This document shows, in pieces, positions 8,319 to 17,147 of a DNA stretch of 53,099 nucleotides. Source of the DNA: Tepidibacillus fermentans (GTDB lineage Bacteria; Bacillota; Bacilli; Tepidibacillales; Tepidibacillaceae). The notes beneath the pieces were generated by a model. It was not told the DNA's origin and ran no database searches. It worked only from the letters and a program-made list of their open reading frames with translations. Both the position numbers and the translations under genes were made by a program. The stretch spans positions 1 through 53,099 of the forward strand of contig NZ_SMAB01000016.1 of NCBI RefSeq assembly GCF_004342885.1, given 5' to 3'. Position 1 is the stretch's first letter. The number at the start of each line of letters is the position of its first letter.

Positions 8319-9650
8319 TTAACCAATCATCATCTTTTCTTCTGGATAGCGGAAATATTCTTTTTCTTCTTTTCTAGCGAGTGCGTAGCCAATCGTTAAA
8401 GGCCCAAGTTTACCAACAAACATCGTTGTAATAATCACAATTCGACCAATAATGGAAAGATGTGGGGTTATCCCCATACTTAATCCGACAGTACCAAAAG
8501 CGGATACTACTTCAAATACAATATTTAAAAAGGAAACCCCTCGTTCTGTAATATCTAAGATCAGCGTCGAGAGGATCACAATACCTAATGATAAAATGAT
8601 AATCGTAAGTGAACGTAAAACTTGTTCCACACTAAGCGTTCTTTTAAACAATTCCATATTTCTTTTTCCTCTTAATAGGGATTTTACAGAACCAAGTAAT
8701 ACTGCCATTGTCGTTACTTTAATTCCGCCACCTGTCGACCCTGACGCTGCCCCGATGAACATATACAAGATATAAATAAAAAGCGTAGCCTGTGTAAGTG
8801 AACCAATATCTAGCGTATTAAATCCTGCCGTTCTTGTTGTTACTGTTTGAAAATAAGAGGCCAGCAATTTATTATCAATACTTAACGGACCAAGTGTTTT
8901 GCTATTTCCATACTCTAATAGAAAGGTGATGATCGTACCGAAAGATATTAAAATTAAATTTACGGTTAATGTTACTTTACTGTGTAAACTTAACCTTCTA
9001 AACTGAAACTTTTTGTTCCATAATTCCATTAAAACGACAAATCCTAAGCCGCCAATAATAATGAGACTCGTAATGACAAAGTTAACCAAAGGGTTTCCAA
9101 CATCATTCATTAAACTCGTCGTAAATAGACTAAAACCTGCATTGTTAAAAGCGGCAATGGAGTGAAAAATTCCAAGATAAAATGCTTCCCCCCAACCAAA
9201 TTGTTGGTGCCAAGAGAGTGCTAATAAGATTGCTCCAATGAGTTCAAATCCGACGGTAATTTGGAGAATATATAAGGCTAATCTTACAACTCCTGCCATT
9301 TGCAATTGGTTACTCCCTTCTTGCATTAAAAGGCGTTGTTTCAAGCCGATTTTTTTCCCTAATAAAACGAAAATCGTGATCGCAAAAGCCATAAATCCAA
9401 TACCGCCAACTTGAATCAATAACATGATAATGATTTCACCAAATCGATTAAAGGTTGTTCCTGGGTCAATCACATTTAACCCTGTAACCGTAACCGCTGA
9501 AGTAGCGGTAAATAAGGCATCAAGAAAGCGTAAATGTACCCCTCTTTCTAATGAAAAAGGCATAGATAATAAAATGGCTCCAAATAAAATAACTGAAAGG
9601 AACCCAATTACTAGGATTTGGGGTGGACTTAACTGTATTCCTTTTTTCAT
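8319..9650 (-). CDS. ktrB: KtrB/TrkH-family potassium channel subunit
   Basis: A 443-residue membrane protein of the TrkH/KtrB superfamily, which imports K+ through four pseudo-symmetric membrane-pore-membrane units. Selectivity-loop glycines are visible in TSAVTVTGLNV, FNNAGFSLF, TRTAGFNTL and SAFGTVGLSM. The gating-loop region GAASGSTGGGIKVTT lies in the third unit. The ATG at 9650 has GGAGG 5 bases upstream; a TTG at 9662 is less likely. The cytoplasmic partner KtrA is not in this window. A short hairpin (9676-9694) lies in the 5' leader. I saw no c-di-AMP riboswitch. KtrB and KtrD paralogues cannot be separated here. Confidence 0.92.
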   Translation of the reverse strand: MKKGIQLSPPQILVIGFLSVILFGAILLSMPFSLERGVHLRFLDALFTATSAVTVTGLNVIDPGTTFNRFGEIIIMLLIQVGGIGFMAFAITIFVLLGKKIGLKQRLLMQEGSNQLQMAGVVRLALYILQITVGFELIGAILLALSWHQQFGWGEAFYLGIFHSIAAFNNAGFSLFTTSLMNDVGNPLVNFVITSLIIIGGLGFVVLMELWNKKFQFRRLSLHSKVTLTVNLILISFGTIITFLLEYGNSKTLGPLSIDNKLLASYFQTVTTRTAGFNTLDIGSLTQATLFIYILYMFIGAASGSTGGGIKVTTMAVLLGSVKSLLRGKRNMELFKRTLSVEQVLRSLTIIILSLGIVILSTLILDITERGVSFLNIVFEVVSAFGTVGLSMGITPHLSIIGRIVIITTMFVGKLGPLTIGYALARKEEKEYFRYPEEKMMIG

Positions 9651-9748
9651 ACTTTCCTCCAAGCTATCAAGGTAGAGGTTAAAATCTTTAACCTAATGCA
9701 ACAAGAAGTCCCCTATCCTCTTTAGGTGGGAGATGAATTGTTGCCATC

Positions 9749-9796
9749 TTGAAAAACACACGAACATATGTTATAATGAATAAGAACACACGTTCT
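9749..9796 (+). promoter_or_regulatory. SOS-type promoter with two LexA-like boxes
   Basis: TTGAAA (9749-9754) and TATAAT (9772-9777) are separated by exactly 17 bp. CGAACATATGTTAT (9761-9774) matches the B. subtilis LexA box CGAACATATGTTCG at 12 of 14 bases and overlaps the -10. A second site, AGAACACACGTTCT (9783-9796), fits the GAAC-N4-GTTC core at the predicted start of transcription. No protein-coding gene follows on this strand; the transcript would enter the structured RNA element. Confidence 0.65.
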
Positions 9797-10014
9797 TTGA
9801 TAACTGGATATATGGGGTTGCATGGAGAAAATAAAATGCGAAAACCAAGCTGATCCTTCCATGCGTAAAATATCCAAGGTACAAAAGAACTCCGAATTGT
9901 CGGACATCTAGGGTTGGAACGACCCGAAGTCACGCTCAGGGAGACGAAAGGTTGCTTTCGTCGTGGAGCTGAGAAGCTCCCACTTCAAGCGATAGCTAAG
10001 TGGTGAGTGGTTCA
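9785..10014 (+). ncRNA. Orphan structured RNA, HEARO/omega-RNA-like candidate
   Basis: About 230 nt packed with helices: GUUCUUUG (9792-9799) with CAAAAGAAC (9882-9890); TGGATAT (9805-9811) with ATATCCA (9870-9876); GCATGGA (9820-9826) with TCCATGC (9858-9864); GGGTTG (9911-9916) with CGACCC (9920-9925); GACGAAAG (9943-9950) with CTTTCGTC (9955-9962); GTGGAGCT (9963-9970) with AGCTCCCAC (9975-9983). It contains no ORF. The overall form, ending in an IS605-like hairpin, resembles the guide-RNA scaffolds carried with IscB/IsrB or TnpB nucleases (HEARO or omega RNA), but no such nuclease is here. The family assignment is inference from form only. Confidence 0.5.
9978..10014 (+). mobile_element. 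IS200/IS605-like right-end hairpin
   Basis: CCACTT (9980-9985) pairs with AAGTGG (9998-10003), with an inner AGC/GCT pair, followed by TGAGTGGTTCA. This imperfect hairpin plus the terminal TTCA is the usual look of an IS605-superfamily right end recognised as single-stranded DNA by TnpA. No tnpA or tnpB gene is present, so this would be an ORF-less derivative mobilised in trans, or a relic. Confidence 0.5.
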
Positions 10015-10077
10015 CTAAATATCATTATACCCGAAAACCAATCGAAAGGAACAAGTCTTTCAAGAATTTGGACAAAA

Positions 10078-10222
10078 AAAGAAGGGGCTGTCCAAAAAGT
10101 AGTTTTTAACCCCGAAATCTAAAAAAAGCAACCCCAAAGAATGCTGTAAAATCAACATTTTTTGGGGTTTAATTTTGGCGAATTTTTCAACTTAAATGAA
10201 CTTTTTGGAAAGCCCCTCTTTG
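10078..10222. mobile_element. MITE-like element with about 20-bp terminal inverted repeats
   Basis: The ends GGGGCTGTCCAAAAAGT (left) and, reverse-complemented, GGGGCTTTCCAAAAAGT (right) differ at one position. Inside, AACCCCAAAGAATG and CATTTTTTGGGGTT form a second nested stem. There is no ORF in about 140 bp. Ends beginning GGGGCTGTCCAAAAAGT are common on Firmicutes transposons. It lies just after the rocA stop and may double as that gene's terminator. Confidence 0.6.
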
Positions 10223-10235
10223 TTTTCAACTATTT

Positions 10236-11783
10236 TTATAATACTTCAGAAATTGATTTCGCTTGCATGAATAATAATAGGTAATCTTCACTACCAGTTT
10301 TCGAATCTGTACCTGACATATTAAATCCACCAAATGGATGTGCTCCGACGATTGCACCTGTGGATTTACGGTTAAAGTAAAGATTTCCGCAATGTAATTC
10401 TTTTCTACATCTTTCAATAATCGCACGATCCTTTGCAAATAAAGAACCAGTTAGACCATACTCTGTATCATTAAAGATGCGAATTCCATCATCAATATCT
10501 TCTGCTTTAATCACAGAGAGTACAGGTCCAAAGATTTCTTCTTGGCCTATCACAGCTCGAGAATCTACATCTGCAAAAATCGTAGGTTCAATGAAATAAC
10601 CTACAGAATCATCGCTATTTCCACCAAGAACTAATCGTGCTTCATTCTTACCGATTTCAATATAGCGATTAATATTATCAAATGCGTTCTTATCAACAAC
10701 AGGACCTAAGAATACGCTTCCGTCCTCTGGGTTTCCTTTTTTCAAAGCCTTCGTTTTCTCTACAACTTTCTCTAATACTACATCATAGACATCTTTATGA
10801 ATGATGGCGCGAGAACCAGCAGAGCATTTTTGGCCTTGGTATCCAAAGGCAGAAACAACAATTGCCTGAGCCGCTGCTTCTAAATCAGCATCCTTATGAA
10901 CAAGAACGGCATCCTTACCACCCATTTCAGCAACAACGCGTTTGATCCATTTTTGTCCAGGTGCAATTTGTGACGCTTTTTGGAAAATCCGAAGTCCTAC
11001 TTCTTTTGAACCAGTGAAGCTAATAAAACGAGTTAATGGATGCTCGACAAGGAAATCTCCTACTTCTCCACCACTTCCCGGTAAGAAATTAATGACACCC
11101 TTTGGCATTCCTGCTTCTTCCATGATCTCCATGAATTTCGCTGCGATCACTGGTGTCGCACTAGCAGGTTTTAAAATGACCGTATTCCCAGCAACAACAG
11201 CACCGGTTGTCATCCCTGTCAAGATTGCAAGTGGGAAGTTCCATGGTGGAATGATGATTCCTACTCCTAATGGAATATAGTAGTTGTCGTTGGTCTCTCC
11301 TGGAATTGGAGTAACAGGCATTGAACCACCTAAACGGATCATTTGACGACCGTAATATTCCATAAAATCGATGGCTTCAGCAGTATCCGCATCTGCTTCT
11401 ACCCAGCTTTTACCTGCTTCATAAACCATTGTAGCGGACATTTCATGTTTGCGACGGCGCATAATGGCTGCAGCTTTAAAGAGTAGACGAGCACGAGCAT
11501 CTGGAGCCCAGTTTTTCCACTCTTCAAAAACTTCGGCAGCTTCTTTAATCGCTCGATCTGCTAACTCTTGAGTCGCTTTCGATACAACCCCTACCACTTC
11601 ATCTTTTTTGGATGGATTATAAGATACAATCTTTTTCTCCGTAAAAATTCTTTCTCCATTAATAATTAGTGGATACTCTTTGCCAAATTGAGATTTTACT
11701 AGTTCTAACGCTTGTTCGAACGCACGTTTATTTTCTTCTTTTGAAAAGTCTGTCAATGGCTCTGGCGCATACTCTTTAATCAT
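10236..11783 (-). CDS. rocA: 1-pyrroline-5-carboxylate dehydrogenase
   Basis: A 515-residue NAD-dependent aldehyde dehydrogenase that oxidises glutamate semialdehyde (from P5C) to glutamate, the second step of proline and arginine breakdown. The length equals that of B. subtilis RocA. Catalytic elements are visible: the cysteine in [12 protein letters not shown], the glutamate in [12 protein letters not shown] and the NAD site [11 protein letters not shown]. The ATG follows AAAGGGGA. A sigma-54 promoter lies about 60-75 bp upstream, and the sigma-54 activator and putB follow, making a proline-use cluster. The copy could be called PutC as readily as RocA. Confidence 0.95.
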   Translation of the reverse strand: MIKEYAPEPLTDFSKEENKRAFEQALELVKSQFGKEYPLIINGERIFTEKKIVSYNPSKKDEVVGVVSKATQELADRAIKEAAEVFEEWKNWAPDARARLLFKAAAIMRRRKHEMSATMVYEAGKSWVEADADTAEAIDFMEYYGRQMIRLGGSMPVTPIPGETNDNYYIPLGVGIIIPPWNFPLAILTGMTTGAVVAGNTVILKPASATPVIAAKFMEIMEEAGMPKGVINFLPGSGGEVGDFLVEHPLTRFISFTGSKEVGLRIFQKASQIAPGQKWIKRVVAEMGGKDAVLVHKDADLEAAAQAIVVSAFGYQGQKCSAGSRAIIHKDVYDVVLEKVVEKTKALKKGNPEDGSVFLGPVVDKNAFDNINRYIEIGKNEARLVLGGNSDDSVGYFIEPTIFADVDSRAVIGQEEIFGPVLSVIKAEDIDDGIRIFNDTEYGLTGSLFAKDRAIIERCRKELHCGNLYFNRKSTGAIVGAHPFGGFNMSGTDSKTGSEDYLLLFMQAKSISEVL

Positions 11784-11840
11784 TAGATCATCCCCTTTGC
11801 TTTTTTTGTATAATGAAATTTATTCACACTAAATTATCTA

Positions 11841-11857
11841 TGCAAGAATAATGCCAA
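11841..11857 (-). promoter_or_regulatory. Sigma-54 promoter of rocA
   Basis: The minus strand reads TTGGCATTATTCTTGCA: GG and GC are exactly 12 bp apart, as required for -24/-12 elements. It lies about 60 bp upstream of the rocA start and matches the putB site closely. Confidence 0.85.
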
Positions 11858-12020
11858 TTTTAAAATTAATCTATAAAATTCGCAAGCTTTCCTAATAACC
11901 ATTCATTCAAGGAATGCCGTGAAAATCAGAGTAGGTAAAACATATAAAAAACATTAGCTAAGTATATTTAAATTTAAAACAGACGGAATTGTCTAATATT
12001 TTACAAGTATGTTTAGTCAT

Positions 12021-13613
12021 TTATCGTTCAAATGATTCAACCGTTGATTGAATTCCGAATTTTTGCATCTTGTTATAGAGTGTCGCACGGGAAATTCCTA
12101 GTAATTTTGCCGCAGCACTTTTATTATTGAAGGTTTTCTTTAAAGCATCACGTATTTTCTCTTCTTCCTTATTCCCTGAAGAATCAGATGGAGAAAATAC
12201 TTCTTTTTTCCTTTCTTCTAAACCCTTTTGAAAAAATAATGAAGGTAAATGACGAGGTTCGATCTCTTCTCCTCCAGACAGAATAATCAAACGTTCAGCC
12301 ATATTTCGAAGTTGGCGGATATTCCCTCGCCATTCATATTGAAGAAATAGCGACATTACTTTCGAAGAAATCTTTGGTATAGGAGATCCATATTTTATAG
12401 AAAACTCCTCTAAAAAAAGCGAAAGAAGTTCAGGTATATCTTCTCTTCTTTCCCGAAGAGGAGGGATTTGCAGAGAGATCACATTCAGACGATAGTACAA
12501 ATCTTCTCGAAACTTCCCTTGTTCGATCATTTCTTCTAAATTACGATTCGTTGCTGTAATGATTCTCACGTCAACAGGAATTGGCGTGTTTCCTCCTAAA
12601 CGATAAAAACGTTTTTCTTGAAGAACACGTAGGAGTTTCACCTGTAAATCTAATGGTAATTCTCCTACCTCATCTAAAAATAAGGTCCCCCCTTCAGCCA
12701 AATCGATTTTTCCTTTTTTCCCTTCTTTACTAGCCCCAGTAAAAGTTCCTTTTTCATAACCAAATAATTCACTCTCGAATAAAGAGGCTGGAATTGCCCC
12801 ACAGTTGATAGCGATAAATGGGCTCCTTGACCGATGACTTGCATTATGAATCGCCTCTGCAAATAATTCTTTTCCAACACCACTTTCACCAGTAATGAGG
12901 ATTGTCGCATCTGTTTTTGCTACTTTTTTCGCGATCGCAATTGTTTCCCGTATGATCCGACTTTTCCCTTTGATCTTGTCAAAAGGATCATAAATCCGAT
13001 TCCTTTCATATTTATTTTCTAAATTAAAAATATACGCTTTAGTATTTGATAACTCCTCATTTAAGCGCACGACATCACTAATATCTCTTTCTACGGAAAT
13101 TCCTCCGATTAATCTTCCATTTGAATATACGGGAGTAGCATTAATAATGACATGTACATCGGTCATAGGCTGATTGTATTTTCGTTCAATAGGCTCTCCA
13201 TTTCTTATAATCTGTTTAAGAACGATTGCTTCCTCTTTGAAAAATTGCGTAATCGATTGTCCCATAACTTCCTTCCACGAATAACCATAAAATTCTTCAG
13301 AAGCTTGATTCCAAGTCACGATCTCTCCGTTTTGGTTCACTCCTGTAACCGCATCACCAATCGCAGAAAGCAACGCATCATAGTAGGCCGATACTTCCCT
13401 CCAGGATTGAAAAACTGTTTCGATCAATCGATGATAAGGTATATAAGATACTTTATTTCCTTCGCTGTCCTTTAATAAGATATCTTTTCCTTCCTCGATC
13501 TTGCTTACATCAGCCAAAGTGGCATAATACGGGTACTCAATCATGTCGTGTTTTTCTAACTCTTTTCTCCACGGTTCAGCTAAATCTTTGAGATAAATAA
13601 TTTTTTGCGGCAT
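12021..13613 (-). CDS. Sigma-54-dependent activator of proline catabolism (RocR-like)
   Basis: About 530 residues: an N-terminal region of about 75 residues of unknown role, a PAS domain (about 78-190; AIGDAVTGVNQNGEIVTWN), a linker, a sigma-54 AAA+ domain with Walker A GESGVGKE, the sigma-54 contact loop GTFTGA, Walker B TLFLDEVGELP and the R-finger region FREDLYYRLNV, then a Fis-type helix-turn-helix at the C-terminus (NNKSAAAKLLGISRATLYNKM). It lies between rocA and putB, both with sigma-54 promoters, so it should activate both, as RocR does for roc genes. B. subtilis PutR belongs to a different family. The ATG at 13613 has GAGG 9 bases upstream; the ATG at 13628 has no such site. Confidence 0.88.
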   Translation of the reverse strand: MPQKIIYLKDLAEPWRKELEKHDMIEYPYYATLADVSKIEEGKDILLKDSEGNKVSYIPYHRLIETVFQSWREVSAYYDALLSAIGDAVTGVNQNGEIVTWNQASEEFYGYSWKEVMGQSITQFFKEEAIVLKQIIRNGEPIERKYNQPMTDVHVIINATPVYSNGRLIGGISVERDISDVVRLNEELSNTKAYIFNLENKYERNRIYDPFDKIKGKSRIIRETIAIAKKVAKTDATILITGESGVGKELFAEAIHNASHRSRSPFIAINCGAIPASLFESELFGYEKGTFTGASKEGKKGKIDLAEGGTLFLDEVGELPLDLQVKLLRVLQEKRFYRLGGNTPIPVDVRIITATNRNLEEMIEQGKFREDLYYRLNVISLQIPPLRERREDIPELLSLFLEEFSIKYGSPIPKISSKVMSLFLQYEWRGNIRQLRNMAERLIILSGGEEIEPRHLPSLFFQKGLEERKKEVFSPSDSSGNKEEEKIRDALKKTFNNKSAAAKLLGISRATLYNKMQKFGIQSTVESFER

Positions 13614-13735
13614 ATCCTTCAACCTCATTATACAAATTTGTTTATTTTACAACTATTTTAAACAACTTTGTCTAAAATAACTATACATCATTCAAAATAT
13701 TTTGTTTTTTTCTCAAATTTTATCTTTTTGAAATA

Positions 13736-13752
13736 TTGGCATGAATTTTGCT
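13736..13752 (+). promoter_or_regulatory. Sigma-54 promoter of putB
   Basis: TTGGCATGAATTTTGCT has GG and GC 12 bp apart. It lies 42 bp upstream of the putB ATG and differs little from the rocA site at 11841-11857. It has been placed divergently from the activator gene. Confidence 0.88.
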
Positions 13753-13793
13753 TGTAATCAGAGTAAGGAAATAAATAAAATGAGGTGACAAAA

Positions 13794-14714
13794 ATGGGGA
13801 TAGGACGTAGTATCGTTTTAGGTATAGCTGCAAACAAAACGGTTACGAACTTTGTAACCAAACATGGAATGAAATTAGGTGCAAAACGATTTATTGCAGG
13901 AGAAAGTTTGCAACAAGCAGCAGAAATTGTCAAAGCGCTCAATAAAGAAGGGTTAATGGTTACCCTTGATCATGTTGGCGAAAGCGTTTCAACTAAACAA
14001 GAAGCCATTGAGGCTACGAATGAAGCCATCCGAATCTTGGAAATCATAAAAAAAGAAAAATTAAATTCGAACGTATCTGTAAAACTAACCCAGTTAGGAT
14101 TAGGGTTAGATCCAGAATTCGCGTATGAAAACATGGACCGAATCGCAAAAGCAGCTAAGGAACATAATAACTTCGTACGAATTGATATTGAAGATTCTAC
14201 TGTAACACAAATCACGATTGATATCTTTAAAAAATTGTTTGAAAAGTATGGAAAAGATCATATCGGTTTAGTTCTTCAATCCTATCTATACCGTACGGAA
14301 AAAGACATGATCGAGATGGGGAAATTAGGTGCAAATATTCGAATGGTAAAAGGAGCTTATAAAGAACCAAAAGAAGTGGCTTTCCCTAGAAAACAAGATG
14401 TAGATGACAATTACATTAAAATGGTAAAACTTCATATGCAAAGTGGGAATTATATCGCTGTTGCTTCCCATGATGAAAATATTATTCGTGAAATTAAACG
14501 TTATGTAAAAGAAAATAATATTCCAAATGACAAGTTTGAATTTCAGATGCTCTATGGTGTAAGAAATGGTCTTCAAAGGGAACTTGTCAAAGAAGGGTAT
14601 AGGGTCCGTGTCTATACACCATATGGAAAACATTGGTATCCATATTTCTCTCGTCGAATTGCTGAACGTCCAGCTAATGCCTTCTTCATTCTAAAGAGTA
14701 TGTTTAAGTCTTAG
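13794..14714 (+). CDS. putB: Proline dehydrogenase
   Basis: A 306-residue monofunctional FAD-dependent proline dehydrogenase (proline to P5C), the first step before RocA. The (beta-alpha)8 fold motifs are visible: VTLDHVGES, VRIDIEDST, RMVKGAYKEP and, at the C-terminus, RVYTPYGKHWYPYFSRR with the substrate-binding double arginine RRIAERPAN. The ATG at 13794 has GAGGTG 6 bases upstream; the in-frame GTG at 13785 lies in that site. It is the only plus-strand gene of the proline cluster. Confidence 0.95.
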   Translation: MGIGRSIVLGIAANKTVTNFVTKHGMKLGAKRFIAGESLQQAAEIVKALNKEGLMVTLDHVGESVSTKQEAIEATNEAIRILEIIKKEKLNSNVSVKLTQLGLGLDPEFAYENMDRIAKAAKEHNNFVRIDIEDSTVTQITIDIFKKLFEKYGKDHIGLVLQSYLYRTEKDMIEMGKLGANIRMVKGAYKEPKEVAFPRKQDVDDNYIKMVKLHMQSGNYIAVASHDENIIREIKRYVKENNIPNDKFEFQMLYGVRNGLQRELVKEGYRVRVYTPYGKHWYPYFSRRIAERPANAFFILKSMFKS

Positions 14715-14740
14715 AATAATATAAATAGGTTTGTATTACT

Positions 14741-14845
14741 GGCTAGTATGTTCTATAAACTGCGACTTTCGCGAGTGAGCTTTCCTGGCGACCGTTTATT
14801 CAGAGAAAGCAGTAAGGTTAGGGGCAGCGTTAAAACATACTAGCC
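14741..14845. repeat. 105-bp structured repeat, dispersed copy
   Basis: Ends GGCTAGTATGTT and AACATACTAGCC are perfect inverted repeats. The interior shares GACTTT-GCGAG, GTTTATTCA and AGCGTTA with the triple repeat at 28400-28731, but the paired arms differ by matching changes on both sides. It lies between putB and camS, convergently transcribed, and could act as a terminator. Confidence 0.85.
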
Positions 14846-14858
14846 ATTTTATATTCCT

Positions 14859-15926
14859 TTAATTCCGGTACACATGCATAAAGTCGTCACCATTCGATTG
14901 TCTGACATAAATGGCTTTTGGCTGATCAATCGTATTAATGTATATGTTTAATTGAGCATCTTTAGGAAAAGATTCATTGCTCATCGAAATAGCAAATTGA
15001 GTGAATTGAATCACTTCAACAGTAGAATCAAATTCCGCATTTACATGAACCGTGAGCTCCACAACCTCATCGTTGACAATCCGTGCTAATCCTGTTACTC
15101 CTGCAAAACCTGGGAGGTACCGATCCATCTCATCTTTAAACCGATTAAATCCTAAAACAAGATCACCATATTTATCTTTTAAACCTGTGGTATTCGTAGG
15201 CAAGAAGAGATAGCTTTCATTGATGTCTTTCCAATCAATCGAAGATTGGCCACTACCAACTTTGCCATTTAGAATAAAATTCCCTGGCAAATTCCCTTTT
15301 TCTGTTTGTAATTTCATGACACCAATGAGAATCGGCGGATTCGGAAGTGTTTTGTGAATTCTTCCTACGATTTCATTTGCAATTTTTTTCGCTTTCTCTT
15401 TTAATTGGTCATCTGTATACATTTTGAACATAGCTATATTGGTCTTAGGATCTCGTAAAATTTTTCCTTTATCGTCGCGTAGATAATATTTTGGCGATAG
15501 TGCTAATCCAATTACAATCCCGCCATAACTCCCATCTTCTTTCAAGTAGTCATGCTCTGCAACTGTGATTAATGAGTCCTCCTGAGATAACCATTCAATA
15601 TCTTTTAATACTTGCCCCTCTTGAAAAACATAATCTGCTGGATCAAATTCTGTTTTTGCTAATTCAATTAATCCTAATTCAAAGCGATTTGCATCTAAGC
15701 GTGTGGGTAATGAGTTTAAACGGCCGTTAATTAAGCTTCTTTTATATGGAAGGACTCCTCGATAATATTCTTCATTTACTTTTACAGTCGGAGAGATAAT
15801 CGAAGATGAAGATTCTTCTGTCTTTTGTTCTGTTTTTTTGGAAAGATCACATCCACTAAACAAGAGTGAAAATGATAGAATCCCTACTCCGGCGAATCGT
15901 ATCCATTTTGTTCGATATTTTTTCAT
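14859..15926 (-). CDS. camS: CamS-family lipoprotein
   Basis: A 355-residue lipoprotein. The signal peptide ends in a lipobox (LLFSGC, cysteine 26), followed by a Ser/Thr/Glu-rich linker and the CamS domain (NEEYYRGVLPYKRS ... DRYLPGFAGVTGLA). CamS homologues (YerH in B. subtilis; the sex-pheromone precursor in staphylococci) lie next to ligA in many Bacillales. Here it is separated from ligA by the dct cluster. The function is not known. The ATG at 15926 is chosen because it begins the signal peptide and has GGGG upstream; an extension to 15977 would bury it. Confidence 0.88.
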   Translation of the reverse strand: MKKYRTKWIRFAGVGILSFSLLFSGCDLSKKTEQKTEESSSSIISPTVKVNEEYYRGVLPYKRSLINGRLNSLPTRLDANRFELGLIELAKTEFDPADYVFQEGQVLKDIEWLSQEDSLITVAEHDYLKEDGSYGGIVIGLALSPKYYLRDDKGKILRDPKTNIAMFKMYTDDQLKEKAKKIANEIVGRIHKTLPNPPILIGVMKLQTEKGNLPGNFILNGKVGSGQSSIDWKDINESYLFLPTNTTGLKDKYGDLVLGFNRFKDEMDRYLPGFAGVTGLARIVNDEVVELTVHVNAEFDSTVEVIQFTQFAISMSNESFPKDAQLNIYINTIDQPKAIYVRQSNGDDFMHVYRN

Positions 15927-16026
15927 CCTTGTTCCCCTTTTCCGCTTTTTTATCATAAATGCGATTTGCATTCCCACAAATTTTTCAATACAATTCCTAT
16001 TATATAGATGTAGAAAGGAAATGAGT

Positions 16027-17091
16027 ATGGAAGGTTATATTAAAAAAGTTTTCATTACCATCGGAATCGTCATCAGTATTCTCCTTCTTCCCATTTTATT
16101 TTACTTTGTTTTCCCCCATTTCATCCCTTTTATCATTGCTTTATTATTAGCCATCATGCTTGAACCATTAAACGAGTGGCTCATCCGTAATACAAAGATA
16201 AAACGAAAATTAGCCGTCCATCTAACCTACTTTTTGTTTCTTGGATCCATCGCCTTAATCTTTTATTTTACCGTAACCAAGATCATAATTGAACTGGTGA
16301 ATTTTACTACATTCGTACAAAAAAATATTTCTTTCATCCAAAAATGGTTTTATGAGCTGTATCTAAAAATTCAAAATATCATTCAAATGCTTCCACCGGA
16401 AACATCAGCACGCATTAACCAATCCTTTATGAAATTTGTTGACCAATTAGCCAATTTGAACTTGCTATCCACGATTTGGAGTGGCATTTATGGAATCACA
16501 ACGGCAATTCCCAATCTATTTTTTATCGTTTTAATTATCCTCATTTCCCTTTATTTTTTTACTTTACATCTTCCAGGTTTAAAAAATCAATTTTATCAAT
16601 ATTTTAAGGATTCATCGCGTCAAAAAGTACAAGTAGTGTTAAACGATATTCGCAATGCTACCATTGGTTTTCTTCAGGGTCAACTTATTTTAAGTACCAT
16701 CACTTTTCTCGTTAGCTCGATCGGTTTATTTATCTTAGGGGTTAATTATGCGTTAATCATCGCCTTTTTTATCGTGATTGTTGACGTACTTCCTATTCTC
16801 GGTACAGGTTCAGTACTCGTCCCATGGGCGATCTATGCTTTAACTCAAGGAAACACCTATTTAGCCATTGGTCTGATTGTCCTCTTTCTGGTCATGACCA
16901 TCGTGCGTCGTATTGTAGAACCGAAGATACTCGGGGAGCAAATTGGGTTAAGTGCCTTGTCTACCTTAATTAGTATATGGGTTGGCTTTAAGGTATTAGG
17001 TGTTCTAGGTGTTTTTCTTGGACCGCTTATTATTATTCTCTATAAAGCATTCGTGAAAGCGGAGATTATTCCTAGACAAATGAAAATCTAG
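16027..17091 (+). CDS. AI-2E-family transporter (YtvI/PerM-like permease)
   Basis: About 354 residues with about eight predicted membrane helices, ending in the family's conserved region (IVDVLPILGTGSVLVPWA and IVEPKILGEQIGLSALSTL). Members are annotated as AI-2 exporters or Na+/H+ antiporters, and the substrate is often unproven. The ATG at 16027 has AAGGA 7 bases upstream; the ATG at 16021 is closer to that site. It is divergent from camS and convergent with dctR, separated from the latter by a strong bidirectional terminator. Confidence 0.85.
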   Translation: MEGYIKKVFITIGIVISILLLPILFYFVFPHFIPFIIALLLAIMLEPLNEWLIRNTKIKRKLAVHLTYFLFLGSIALIFYFTVTKIIIELVNFTTFVQKNISFIQKWFYELYLKIQNIIQMLPPETSARINQSFMKFVDQLANLNLLSTIWSGIYGITTAIPNLFFIVLIILISLYFFTLHLPGLKNQFYQYFKDSSRQKVQVVLNDIRNATIGFLQGQLILSTITFLVSSIGLFILGVNYALIIAFFIVIVDVLPILGTGSVLVPWAIYALTQGNTYLAIGLIVLFLVMTIVRRIVEPKILGEQIGLSALSTLISIWVGFKVLGVLGVFLGPLIIILYKAFVKAEIIPRQMKI

Positions 17092-17100
17092 GACACAAAT

Positions 17101-17147
17101 AAATAGCATTGTATATATCATGGAAATATACAATGCTATTACCTTTT
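17101..17147. terminator. Bidirectional terminator between permease and dctR
   Basis: AATAGCATTGTATAT (17102-17116) and ATATACAATGCTATT (17126-17140) form a perfect 15-bp stem with a 9-nt loop, flanked by T-rich DNA, between two convergent genes. Confidence 0.85.

Noticed and set aside
9688-9933. Open frame on the minus strand through the structured RNA region.
   Set aside because: The peptide has no family features, it opposes a strong promoter, and the sequence is explained by RNA helices on the plus strand.
9663-10030. Possible c-di-AMP (ydaO-type) riboswitch upstream of ktrB.
   Set aside because: The conserved ydaO sequences are not seen on the minus strand, and the structured elements read in the plus direction, away from ktrB.
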